Source: an uncultured Solirubrobacteraceae bacterium
GTDB taxonomy: Bacteria > Actinomycetota > Thermoleophilia > Solirubrobacterales > Solirubrobacteraceae
Length of the DNA stretch: 12,475 bases
Reading direction: 5' to 3'
Assembly: GCA_955652215.1 (NCBI GenBank)
Contig: CATPAX010000191.1
Coordinates: forward strand, 1 to 12,475
Each line of letters begins with the position of its first letter. The stretch's first letter is position 1. Under the pieces are notes generated by a model. The model was given only the letters and a program-made list of their open reading frames with translations, had not been told where the DNA came from and made no database searches. This document shows positions 1 through 8,600 of the stretch, piece after piece. The position numbers were made by a program, and so were the translations under genes.

Positions 1-1
1 C

Positions 2-439
2 ACGATTGCGGTGGGAGTCGCGACAGCCGCCTGCCTGATCATTCTGAGCCTGATCTCTAACAACGTCCTCGGAGACTCGATCTCGGCGATCGTGCTCCTG
101 GTCGCGTTCTACTACGTGCTGACGGGCATCGCCTGCGTCGTCTACTTCCGGGGGGAGCTGTTCCGCAGCGCGAACAACCTGCTGCTCAAGGGCGTCCTGC
201 CTCTCCTCGGCGCGGGGATCCTCGGCTGGGCGCTGATACACAACCTGGTCGCGTCCTACAAGACCAGCTTCGGCCTCACGACGATCTTCGGGATTGGCGG
301 CGTGTTCGTGATCGGTGTCGGGGCGGTGCTGCTCGGAGTGGCGCTGATGGCGATCTGGAACCTGCGCTCGCGATCGTTCTTCCGGGGGGAGACGTTCACG
401 CCCGGCTGGGCCGCGGAGCACGCTCCCGATCTGACCTAG
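2..439 (+). CDS. APC-family amino-acid permease, C-terminal fragment
   Basis: The reading frame is open from the left edge, so the N-terminal two thirds or so lie outside the window; the GTG at 11 is only an internal codon. About 145 residues are visible. They show roughly four hydrophobic membrane segments, at residues 4-20, 27-49, 64-82 and 92-118 of the fragment. A charged cytoplasmic tail follows (NLRSRSFFRGETFTPGW). The stretch FYYVLTGIACVVYFR and the following SANNLLLKGVLPLLGA resemble the last helices of actinobacterial APC-superfamily permeases, which import amino acids or polyamines by proton or sodium symport in the cytoplasmic membrane. The substrate cannot be told from this end. 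A small hairpin lies just after the stop codon, so the gene probably ends its own transcription unit. The family call is from recognised sequence style, not a search; another multi-helix transporter remains possible. Confidence 0.72.
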   Translation, partial: TIAVGVATAACLIILSLISNNVLGDSISAIVLLVAFYYVLTGIACVVYFRGELFRSANNLLLKGVLPLLGAGILGWALIHNLVASYKTSFGLTTIFGIGGVFVIGVGAVLLGVALMAIWNLRSRSFFRGETFTPGWAAEHAPDLT

Positions 440-441
440 GA

Positions 442-455
442 CCGGCCTGCGCCGG
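442..455 (+). terminator. Possible terminator hairpin after the permease gene
   Basis: CCGGC (442-446), loop CTGC, GCCGG (451-455) form a perfect 5-bp GC stem that starts 2 nt after the TAG stop. Only a short CCTT follows and there is no T-run, so this is at best a weak intrinsic terminator. Confidence 0.35.
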
Positions 456-507
456 CCTTGAGCTCCCTAGCCGAAGGTCGTTTCTAAACGCCGCTTGCGG
501 CGGGCGC

Positions 508-513
508 TACCCT
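508..513 (+). promoter_or_regulatory. Candidate -10 element for topB (near-leaderless start)
   Basis: TACCCT fits the actinobacterial TANNNT -10 pattern and ends 10 nt before the GTG start at 524. A start site 6-7 nt downstream would leave a leader of only about 3-4 nt. No Shine-Dalgarno sequence lies upstream of the GTG, which agrees with this. No convincing -35 box is seen. A 6-bp palindromic hairpin, CGCCGC-TT-GCGGCG (489-502), sits immediately upstream and could overlap the polymerase or a regulator site. Confidence 0.35.
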
Positions 514-523
514 GCCACGACTC

Positions 524-2734
524 GTGAGTAAGACGCTCGTCATCGCAGAGAAGCCCTCCGTGGGTCGCGACCTGACCCGCGTGCTGCCCGGCGCGTTCAC
601 CAAGGGGGAGGGATTCCTCGAAGGGCCCGAGCATGTCGTCACCTGGGCGGTCGGGCACCTCGTACAGCTCGCCGATCCCGACGAGTACGACGACCGCTTC
701 AAGAAATGGCGGATGGCCGATCTCCCGATCGTCCCCGACCGCTTCAAGCTGGTGATCCGCGACGAGCGCTCGAAGAAACAGATGAGCGTCGTCAGGCGCC
801 AGCTGGGCCGCGAAGACGTCGAGCTTGTCGTCAACGCCTGCGACGCGGGGCGCGAGGGTGAGCTGATCTTTGCCTACCTGTATGAGAAGGCGGGCTCTGA
901 CAAGCCGGTCAAGCGGCTGTGGCTGAACTCGATGACAACATCGGCGATCGAGGACGCGTTTGGGCGTCTTCGCCCACGCTCGGAGCTTGCCTCGCTGGAG
1001 GCCGCGGCGCGCTCACGCTCGGAGGCCGACTGGATCGTCGGGATGAACAGCACCCGCGCCGCGACAATCCGGTTGCGCTCGTCGTTCGATGGTGCCGTCT
1101 CGCTCGGTCGGGTGCAGACACCGACGCTAGCGATTCTCGCCCGGCGCGAGGAGGAGATTCGGGCCTTTACCCCCGAGCCCTACTGGGTTGTCGACGCGAC
1201 GTTCGACCCGGTCGCGGACGGGCCCCGCAAGTACGAAGGCCGCTATCACGTGGGTGCCAACCCTCGCTTGCCCACTGCCGATGAGGCGATCACAGTTGTC
1301 GACGCGTGTAGGGATCAGCGCGGCGAGATAACCAAGCTCGAGAAGACCGAGCGGCGCGAGCGCGCCCCGTTTCTCTACGACCTCACCTCGCTTCAGCGCG
1401 ACGCCAATAGCCGTTACAGCTTCGCGGCTCGGCGAACGCTCGCCGCCGCGCAGCGGCTCTACGAGGAGCACAAGGCGCTCACCTACCCACGGACCAACTC
1501 CCGCTTCCTGACCAAGGACATGATCCCCGACATCAAGCCGATCGCGAGGCTGGTCGGCGGCCAGCGCGAGTACACGGCGGCGGCACAGTACGTGCAGTCG
1601 CTCGACGTCCTCCCGCTCGCCCGCGTCGTAAACGACGCCAAGGTCACCGATCACCACGCGATCATCCCCACGCGCGCCGAGCGCCATCCCGTGGACCGCA
1701 TGAACTCCGATGACCGGCGCATCTATGACCTGGTGGTTCGGCGCTTCCTGGCGGTGTTTCACCCCGAGGCGGTATTCGAGAACACCCGCGTCGAGACGAC
1801 CGTCTCAACCTACGTGTTCCGCACGCGGGGAAAGGTGATGCTCGTTCCGGGCTGGCGCGGCGTGTACGGAGAGCTTCCCGACAGCGAGCGTTCCGACGAC
1901 GACGAAGGGCGAGAGCAGCAGCTGCCGCGGCTCGAGCGCGGCGAGCATGTGCAGGTCCTCGAGGTTGGCTCCGAGGAGAAAGTGACCAAGCCGCCGCGCC
2001 GCTACACCGAGGGCGCGCTCCTCGGCGCGATGGAGACGGCCGGCAAGCTGGTGGACGACGAGGAGCTTCGCGAGGCCATGAAGGATTCGGGGATCGGTAC
2101 CCCGGCGACCCGCGCGGCGATCATCGAGCGGCTGCTACAGGTCGGGTACATCGAGCGCGACGGTAGAGCCCTGGTGGTCACCGAAAAGGGCCTCAACGTG
2201 ATCCGTCTGCTGGGCGAGCACGCGCTGACCTCGCCCGGGATGACCGGCGACTGGGAGCGTCGCCTCGCGCTCATCGAGTCCGGCGCCGATTCGCGTGAGG
2301 CGTTCATGGGAGACATCGTCAAGTTCACGGAGGAAACCGTCGGCGAGCTCGACCAGAAGCTGAAGGACGTGCGGATTCCGCGCGCCCAGCTCGGCCCATG
2401 CCCGATCTGCGGCCGAGAGATCGTCGAGAACCGCAAGGGCTACTCGTGCTGGGGTCGCGACGATCCCGGCTGCGGGTTCGTCATCTGGAAGTCGAAGGCG
2501 GGCAAGCAGCTTCCGATCGCGATCGCGCGCGAGCTGATCAAGACCGGCAGGACCGAGAAGCCGGTCACTGGTTTCAAGGGTCGCTCGGGCAAGGGCTTCC
2601 GCGCGCGGCTGGCGCTTGCGCAGACGCCCGAAGGCAAGTGGCGCGTCGAGTTCGACGAGCCGTGGGCCAAGGAGGGCGCCGAGCCGGTCGCTCGGGAAGG
2701 CGCGGGCGAAGAGGAGCAGCCGGAGGCCGCCTGA
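524..2734 (+). CDS. topB: DNA topoisomerase III (type IA)
   Basis: 736 residues. Type IA topoisomerases cut one DNA strand through a 5'-phosphotyrosine and pass another strand through the gap; topoisomerase III decatenates and unlinks recombination or replication intermediates. The N-terminal TOPRIM domain shows TLVIAEKPSVGRDL (Glu9) and the acidic motif CDAGREGE (Asp107, Glu111, Glu113). SLGRVQTPTLAI is at about 193-204. The catalytic Tyr321 sits in LTYPRTNSRFL. TDHHAIIPT is at about 375-383 and the GIGTPATRA motif at about 523-531. After the core comes one zinc ribbon (Cys626, Cys629, Cys642, Cys650). A basic repeat-type C-terminal domain follows (KTGRTEKPVTGFKGRSGKGF), like the C-terminal repeat of topB and topA family members, and the protein ends in an acidic tail. 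The GTG start gives the expected MSKTLVIAEKPS beginning; there is no ribosome binding site. addB lies downstream on the same strand. DNA topoisomerase I is a less likely alternative because of the CDAGREGE form and the overall layout. Confidence 0.93.
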   Translation: MSKTLVIAEKPSVGRDLTRVLPGAFTKGEGFLEGPEHVVTWAVGHLVQLADPDEYDDRFKKWRMADLPIVPDRFKLVIRDERSKKQMSVVRRQLGREDVELVVNACDAGREGELIFAYLYEKAGSDKPVKRLWLNSMTTSAIEDAFGRLRPRSELASLEAAARSRSEADWIVGMNSTRAATIRLRSSFDGAVSLGRVQTPTLAILARREEEIRAFTPEPYWVVDATFDPVADGPRKYEGRYHVGANPRLPTADEAITVVDACRDQRGEITKLEKTERRERAPFLYDLTSLQRDANSRYSFAARRTLAAAQRLYEEHKALTYPRTNSRFLTKDMIPDIKPIARLVGGQREYTAAAQYVQSLDVLPLARVVNDAKVTDHHAIIPTRAERHPVDRMNSDDRRIYDLVVRRFLAVFHPEAVFENTRVETTVSTYVFRTRGKVMLVPGWRGVYGELPDSERSDDDEGREQQLPRLERGEHVQVLEVGSEEKVTKPPRRYTEGALLGAMETAGKLVDDEELREAMKDSGIGTPATRAAIIERLLQVGYIERDGRALVVTEKGLNVIRLLGEHALTSPGMTGDWERRLALIESGADSREAFMGDIVKFTEETVGELDQKLKDVRIPRAQLGPCPICGREIVENRKGYSCWGRDDPGCGFVIWKSKAGKQLPIAIARELIKTGRTEKPVTGFKGRSGKGFRARLALAQTPEGKWRVEFDEPWAKEGAEPVAREGAGEEEQPEAA

Positions 2735-2742
2735 GGCGCAGT

Positions 2743-2759
2743 CGCCGTCTCTGACGGCG
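2743..2759 (+). terminator. Hairpin between topB and addB
   Basis: CGCCGTC (2743-2749), loop TCT, GACGGCG (2753-2759) form a perfect 7-bp stem with a 3-nt loop, starting 8 nt after the topB stop. The following sequence, TCCGATCTGTGATG, has no T-run. It could be a partial terminator or an mRNA 3'-end stabiliser, and it bears on whether topB and addB share a transcript. Confidence 0.4.
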
Positions 2760-2801
2760 TCCGATCTGTGATGTCGGGGCGGCGCGCCACCATAGGTGTT
2801 G

Positions 2802-5681
2802 ATGCCGCTGACGCTCGTCCTCGGTCCCGCCAACTCCGCCAAGGCCGGCGAGGTTCTCGGAGCCTACGCCGCCGCCACGCCTCGCGGCGCGCTCCTGGTC
2901 GTCCCTAACGCACAGGACGCGCGCTACTACACGCGCGAGCTCGCCGCCGAGGGGTCGGTGCTCGGATCAGTTCTGACGTTCACGGGCTTGTGCTTCGAAA
3001 TCGCGAGTCGCACCGGGTACCAAGCCCGGAGACTCTCGGCGCTTCAGCGCGAGCGCCTGCTTGCGCGGGCGATCGCCGCGGCCGGCCTCCAAGCGCTGGC
3101 CGAGGCCGCCGAGCATCCCGGGTTCGTCGAAGCGGCAGGGGATCTGATTTCAGAGCTCGAGCGATCACTGATCACTCCGCAGCGGTTCGCGGCGGCAATG
3201 CGGTCATGGGCCCATGCGGACGAGCGGCGAGCGAACTACGCCAGCGACGTGGCGGCGATTTACCTGGGCTATGCCCGCGAGCTCGATCGCCTTGGCTGGA
3301 TCGACGGCGATCTATTCGCCTGGCGCGCGCTCGATGCGTTGCGCGCGGCGCCAGGACGCTGGGGCTCCTCTCCGGTGTTCGTCTACGGCTTCGACGATCT
3401 GCATCCGCTGCAGCGCGATGCGATCGAGACGTTGGCGAGCGTGGCCGGCGTCGAGGTGACCGTCTCGCTGACCTACGAGGCGGGGAGAACCGCGCTCGCG
3501 GCCCGCGCGGAGGTCGTCGAAGAGCTCCGTCCGCTGGCTGACAGAGTGCTCGAGCTGCCGGCGCTCGACGAGCACTACTCGGCTGGGTCGCGCGCGGTGC
3601 TACATCATCTCGAGCGCTCGCTGTTCGAATTCTCGCGAGACTCGATCGGCGCAGGGGAGGCCGTAACGCTGCTCGAGGCAGGCGGCCAGCGCGCCGAGGC
3701 AGAGCTCCTCGCAGCTGAGGTCCGCGCGCTCATCGCGTCGGGAATCTCTCCCGAGGAGATCGCGATCGTGTACCGCTCGCCCCGAGCCGTCGCGCCGCTG
3801 CTCGAATGCGTCTTTCGCCAGTACGGGGTCGCGCTCGCCAGCGATTATCAGCTGGCGTTCGCGCAAACCAACCTCGGCCGGACGGTCCTAGCGCTCGCGC
3901 GTTGCGCGCTCGAACCCGAGCCTCGGGCACGCGCTGCCGACCTGCTCACGTACCTTCGGGCGCCCGGAGTGCTCGAGCGGATCGAGCTCGCCGACGCGCT
4001 CGAGCTGACGGTCCGGCGCGAAGGCCTGCGGAGCGCGGCCCAGGCACGGGAGCGATTTCCGCTGCGCCTCGGCGAGATCGACTCGCTTGCCGGCGCGCCC
4101 GACCCAGCTTCGGAGCTCGCGGACCAAGGGCGCAGGCTGTTGGCCGCTCCTGCGCGGCGGACCGCCGCCGTGCTCGATCGAGACGGAGAGCTCGACGCCC
4201 GGGCGCTGAGAACGATGTTACGCGCGCTCGACGAGCTCGCCGAGCTCGACGAGACTCTGTCCGGCGCCGATCTGATCGAGCTGCTCGAGCGACTGGAGGT
4301 TCGGGCCGGGCAAAGCGCACCTGGGGCTGTGCTGCTGACCGCGCCGCTGGAAATCCGCGCTCGGCGCTTCCGCGCGGTCCTGGTGGGCGGACTGCAGGAA
4401 AGCGAGTTCCCGGCCGGGACCACCACGGAGCCGTTCTTCTCGCCTGAGCTCAGGCGCGAGCTCGCCCTCAGTAGCGGGCTCGCGCTAAGGCCTGGCGACG
4501 ACGGACTTGAACGGGAGCGCCATCTCTTCTACTCCGCGATCTCGCGAGCTACCGACCGGCTCGTCCTGAGCTATAGAAGCTCCGACGAAGAGGGCAACGT
4601 CGCGCTGCCCTCGCCGTTCATCGCCGATGTGGCAGAGCTGCTCGACCCCGCCTGGGTGGAGCGCCGGCGCCGGCGGCTGCTGGCCGACGTCCTGTGGCCG
4701 CACGAGGAAGCCCCCACCGAGCGCGAGCGTGCACGTAGCCTTGCCGAGGCCGGTGAGGGCGCTCAACGTGAGCCGGTAACGCTCGCGCTGACGGAGATCG
4801 CGCTGAGGCGCGCTCGCCACAGCGAGATCGTCTCAGGCGGCGCGCTCGAGTCCTACGCGACGTGTCCTGTCAAGTGGCTCGTCGAGCGCGAGCTTCAGCC
4901 CGAGCCGTTCGAGCCTGACCCCGAGCCGGTTCTCCGCGGCAGCTACATGCACGCCGCACTCGAGGAGATCCTCCGGAGGCTCGAAGGCCCTATCACCCCC
5001 GACTCTCTCCCTCAGGCGCTGTCGATCCTGGAGCAGGTCGTGGCCGAGCTCCCGCCGATGGTCGCGCCCGGCAGCGGCCAGGGGGTACGCCGCGCGCTGC
5101 TCCGAGGCATCGAGGCGGACCTGCGGCGGTATCTCAGCCACGAGGCGGCAGACGGATGCGACTGGCAGCCCGCAGCGGTCGAGCTTCGCTTCGGCTTTGC
5201 TGATGATCAGGAATCTCTGCCCGCCCTGGAGCTTGGCGACGACGTTCGCGTCCGCGGCGCGATCGACCGTGTCGACGTCGACAGCGAACGCCGCCGGGCG
5301 ATCGTCCGCGACTATAAGAGCGGGGCCTTTCGGCCCGGATATCAGGTCGGGCGCTGGGCGCAGGACCACCAGCTTCAGGTCGCGCTCTACATGCTTGCGG
5401 TCCGCGAGCTGATGGGCCTCGAGCCGGTGGCGGGCCTGTACCAGCCGCTGCGCGGTCCTGACCTTCGCGCCCGCGGGATGTTTCTGGAGGGCACGAGCGC
5501 TGGTAGGTGCCTTGTGGGCAACGACGCCCGCGATGCGGAGGGACTTGGGGCCGAGCTCGAACAGGCGTCCACACTCGCGGTCGAGCTGGCCGCTCGCCTG
5601 CGCAGTGGCGAGCTCGTGCCGAGCCCGCCGACATGCTCGCGCGACGGTTGCGCGTATCCGGGGATCTGCAGGAGCCGATGA
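2802..5681 (+). CDS. addB: AddB-type helicase-nuclease subunit (PD-(D/E)XK)
   Basis: 959 residues from the ATG. In-frame GTG at 2796 and TTG at 2799 are alternative starts, and no strong ribosome binding site decides between them. AddB partners AddA in the cytoplasmic complex that resects double-strand breaks for RecA. The N-terminus is helicase-like, but its Walker A is degenerate: GPANSAKA (Gly8-Ala15) lacks the GK[ST] end. FVYGFDDLHPLQ at about 193-204 is the Walker B-like position. VLVGGLQESEFPAG (527-540) and LFYSAISRATDRLVLSY (575-591) are relics of UvrD-like motifs. The C-terminal RecB-type nuclease looks intact: His717, GAIDRVD (Asp822), DYKSG (Asp837, Lys839) and Gln857. Cys688 plus Cys945, Cys950 and Cys956 (C-x4-C-x5-C) match the Fe-S staple of AddB, whose usual spacing is C-x2-C-x5-C. 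The stop overlaps the addA start by 4 nt (ATGA), so the two should be translationally coupled. Confidence 0.88.
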   Translation: MPLTLVLGPANSAKAGEVLGAYAAATPRGALLVVPNAQDARYYTRELAAEGSVLGSVLTFTGLCFEIASRTGYQARRLSALQRERLLARAIAAAGLQALAEAAEHPGFVEAAGDLISELERSLITPQRFAAAMRSWAHADERRANYASDVAAIYLGYARELDRLGWIDGDLFAWRALDALRAAPGRWGSSPVFVYGFDDLHPLQRDAIETLASVAGVEVTVSLTYEAGRTALAARAEVVEELRPLADRVLELPALDEHYSAGSRAVLHHLERSLFEFSRDSIGAGEAVTLLEAGGQRAEAELLAAEVRALIASGISPEEIAIVYRSPRAVAPLLECVFRQYGVALASDYQLAFAQTNLGRTVLALARCALEPEPRARAADLLTYLRAPGVLERIELADALELTVRREGLRSAAQARERFPLRLGEIDSLAGAPDPASELADQGRRLLAAPARRTAAVLDRDGELDARALRTMLRALDELAELDETLSGADLIELLERLEVRAGQSAPGAVLLTAPLEIRARRFRAVLVGGLQESEFPAGTTTEPFFSPELRRELALSSGLALRPGDDGLERERHLFYSAISRATDRLVLSYRSSDEEGNVALPSPFIADVAELLDPAWVERRRRRLLADVLWPHEEAPTERERARSLAEAGEGAQREPVTLALTEIALRRARHSEIVSGGALESYATCPVKWLVERELQPEPFEPDPEPVLRGSYMHAALEEILRRLEGPITPDSLPQALSILEQVVAELPPMVAPGSGQGVRRALLRGIEADLRRYLSHEAADGCDWQPAAVELRFGFADDQESLPALELGDDVRVRGAIDRVDVDSERRRAIVRDYKSGAFRPGYQVGRWAQDHQLQVALYMLAVRELMGLEPVAGLYQPLRGPDLRARGMFLEGTSAGRCLVGNDARDAEGLGAELEQASTLAVELAARLRSGELVPSPPTCSRDGCAYPGICRSR
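5670..5680 (+). promoter_or_regulatory. Ribosome binding site and ATGA coupling at the addB/addA junction
   Basis: AGGAG (5670-5674) precedes the ATG at 5678 by only 3 nt, and that ATG overlaps the addB TGA at 5679-5681. The short spacer suggests that addA initiation depends largely on ribosomes finishing addB. The overlap, together with absence of any later in-frame start before the Q motif, is what fixes the addA start. Confidence 0.7.
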
Positions 5682-8600
5682 CCGCGCTCGGGTGCGGCGA
5701 GCTCAGCGCGGGCGGGTGCAGCGAACTCGGTGCCGGCGAGCGTGAGCGCGGTGCCGGCGAGCGTGAGCGAGGTGCGGGCGAGCGTGAGTGGACCCCCGAA
5801 CAGCGCGCCGCAATCGAGCGCCGGGACGGCGACCTGCTCCTTGCCGCCAGCGCCGGAAGCGGCAAGACGGCCGTGCTCGTCGAACGCTTCGTCCGCGGCG
5901 TGCTCGAAGACGGCATCGATGTATCGGCGATCCTGACGATCACTTTCACCGAGAAGGCGGCTGCCGAGATGCGCGACCGCATCCGGGTGCGGCTGCGGGA
6001 GCTCGGCGCGCGCGATGAAGCCCGCGCGACGGAGGGGTCGTTCATCTCGACGATCCACGGGTTCTGCGCGCGGGTACTGCGAACTCACGCCCTGCTCGCC
6101 GGGATCGACCCTGCCTTTTCGGTGCTCGACGAAGCACAGTCGCGACGGCTCGCTCGCACGGCATTCGATGGAGCCCTCGAGGAGCTTGCGCTCGCCGAAG
6201 AAGGAGTTCGGGAGCTGATCGCCGCGCACGGCCCTGCCGCGCTTCGCGGTGCAATCAGCGACATCTACTCCGAGCTTCGATCGCGAGGCGAGCTCGAGCC
6301 CGAACTACCGCCTGTGCCGGCGGCCGCGGATATCGAAGGACCGCGCGAGGGCCTGCGCCAAGCGGCGAGTGAGCTCGCGCTGGAGCTCGGCGCGGTCAAC
6401 TCGGGCGCTCGAGTGCTCGAGGCGCTCGATCGCCTCGGGCGCCGCGATCAGGTGGTGGCCGACGCCGAGCCGTGGCCCGGAGACCTCGATCGCCTCACCC
6501 TTCCAGGCGGAAACGGCGCTGCGCTGAGGACACCCGCGTGCGAGGCATATACCGCAGCGCTGGCTGAGTTCCGTCAGGTGTGCGCGCACCGGCGCGCGCT
6601 TGGAGTACATGGGCCGCTGGATCGTTTGCTTCGCGGCTTCGGCGCTCGCTACCAGGAGGCCAAGCGCTCTCGGTCCGGCCTTGATTTCGAGGACCTCGAG
6701 CTCCTGACGCGCGAGCTGTTGCTCGGAAACGACGAGCTACGGGAGCGCTACCAGGCTCGCTTCGCGCGGATCATGGTCGATGAGCTCCAGGACACGAACC
6801 CGGTCCAGCTCGAGCTGATCGAGTCGATCGCGTCGGGAAACCTGTTCATGGTTGGCGACTCCCAGCAGTCGATCTACGGGTTTCGTGGTGCCGAAGTCGA
6901 GCTTTTCGAGCGCCGTGCAGAGCGACTGGATGGTCTCGGCGCACTGGCCAGGCTTCAGACGAACTTCCGCTCGCGCCCCGAGATCCTCGAGGTGATCAAC
7001 CAGGTTTTCTCATCGCCTGAGGAGAGTGAGCCGTTCGTGCCGTTGGTCGCCGGTCGTCAGGGCCCGCCTCCGGACGCTCCGCCGGTCGAGCTGCTGCTCG
7101 TGGACAAGACCGCGGAGTGGGCTGAGGACGAGAGCCTCGCTTCGCCATGGCGCCTGGCGGAGGCGCGCGTCCTGGCAGGCCGAGTCAGCGACCTGCTGGT
7201 GGACGGTGGGCAACCCGGCGACATTGTGGTGCTGGCGCGGGCAGCAACGGACCTGCGGGTGTACGAGCGGGCGCTCGAAGATCGAGCGGTTCCGACGTAT
7301 CTGATCGGCGGTCGCGGGTACTGGTCGCACCCTCAGGTGATCGACCTGGTGGCTTACCTGCGCGCGCTGGCAAATCCGCGTGACGAGGAGGCGCTGTACA
7401 GCGTGCTGGCGAGCCCGGTCGTCGGCGTCAGCGTTGACGCGCTCGTCGTGCTCGCCGCCGGGGCGCGCGAGGCGCAGCGCGACCCGTGGTGGGTGCTACG
7501 CGAGACGGCTGAGCTGCTCGACGAGCTGACCGTGTCCGACCGCGAGCGCCTTGGCCGCTTCACGAGGTGGTTTGCAGAGGAGCGTGGCGGCACGCAGCGC
7601 CACGGGATCGAGGAGCTGATCGATCGGGCGCTCGAGCTCTCAGGATATGACCTCGCGATCCTGGCGATGCCAGGCGGTCGGCGGCGGCTTGCGAACGTCC
7701 GGAAGCTGATGCGCCTGGCACGCGAGTACGAGCTGACCGCAGGCCGGGATCTGCGGGGCTTCCTCGACCAGGTAGCCGGCGGGGAGGGACCGGGAGCCGA
7801 CCCCAAGGAGAGCGAGGCGCCGGTCGAGGGAGAGGCGCTCGATGCAGTCCGGCTGATGACGATCCACCGGGCGAAGGGCCTCGAATTCGACACTGTGTGC
7901 CTGGCCGACCTGGGACGGGGTCCCCGCTACATAGCGGAGCTTATGCGGGTCGGCCGCGACGGGCGCTTCGGGGTCCGCCTCGCGCAGCCCGGGAGCGGAA
8001 AGCGGGAGCCTGCGCTCGACTACCAGGTCCTTCGCCAGGAGCGGATGGAGGAGCAGCGCCGCGAGGAGCGCCGGCTGATGTACGTCGCGATGACCCGGGC
8101 GAAGGAGCGGCTGATCCTGAGCGGAGCAGCCAGGCTCGACAAGTGGCCCGAGGGCAACGGCGGCGCCCCGATCGGGTGGCTCGGCCCCGCTCTCGTACCC
8201 GATCTGAAGCCGACCGCCTCAGTCGGGCTGACGTTCTTGGACGATCCAGGGTTGGTCGCGGTTACAGCTGGCATGCGGCAGTTAGAGCGTCCGAGCCCTG
8301 GAGTCGGGACGCTCGAGGTCGCTCCCGATCCTCCAGGGTCATCGGTCAGCGTGCTCAGTTATTCGGCGCTCGGCCAGTACCGGCGGTGCGGGTATCGCTT
8401 CTATGCCGAACGGGTTCTAGGCCTGCCGGCACGGGGCGGTCGCCCTGGCGTCCGCGGCGAGCCGGGGCGCGAAGGGGCGTGGACCGCTGCGGAGCGTGGC
8501 GTGGTGATCCACGAGTTGCTGGAGCGGCTTGATTTTCGCAGGTCGGTGCCGCCGAGCCCCGCGGCGATCGCCGAAGCGTGCGCCCGCGCGGGACTCCCCG

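Noticed and set aside
4167..4287. Dense recurrence of GAGCTCG/CGAGCTC words in addB and addA, considered as possible Chi-like or uptake sequences
   Set aside because: They fall mostly in frame as Glu-Leu codons (GAG CTC) in Leu/Glu-rich helices, so amino-acid and codon bias explains them without a separate DNA signal; a genome-wide strand-bias count would be needed to claim otherwise.
5507..5677. Upstream extension of the addA frame by 57 codons
   Set aside because: It lies wholly inside addB in another frame, is Arg/Gly-rich without family similarity, and the ATGA overlap at 5678 gives a standard coupled start.
5134..6229. Two long minus-strand frames (303 and 280 aa) opposite the addB/addA junction
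   Set aside because: They are shadow frames of well-supported genes; their Ser/Arg/Pro or Leu/Ala/Thr repeats simply mirror the 21-bp tandem repeat on the other strand.
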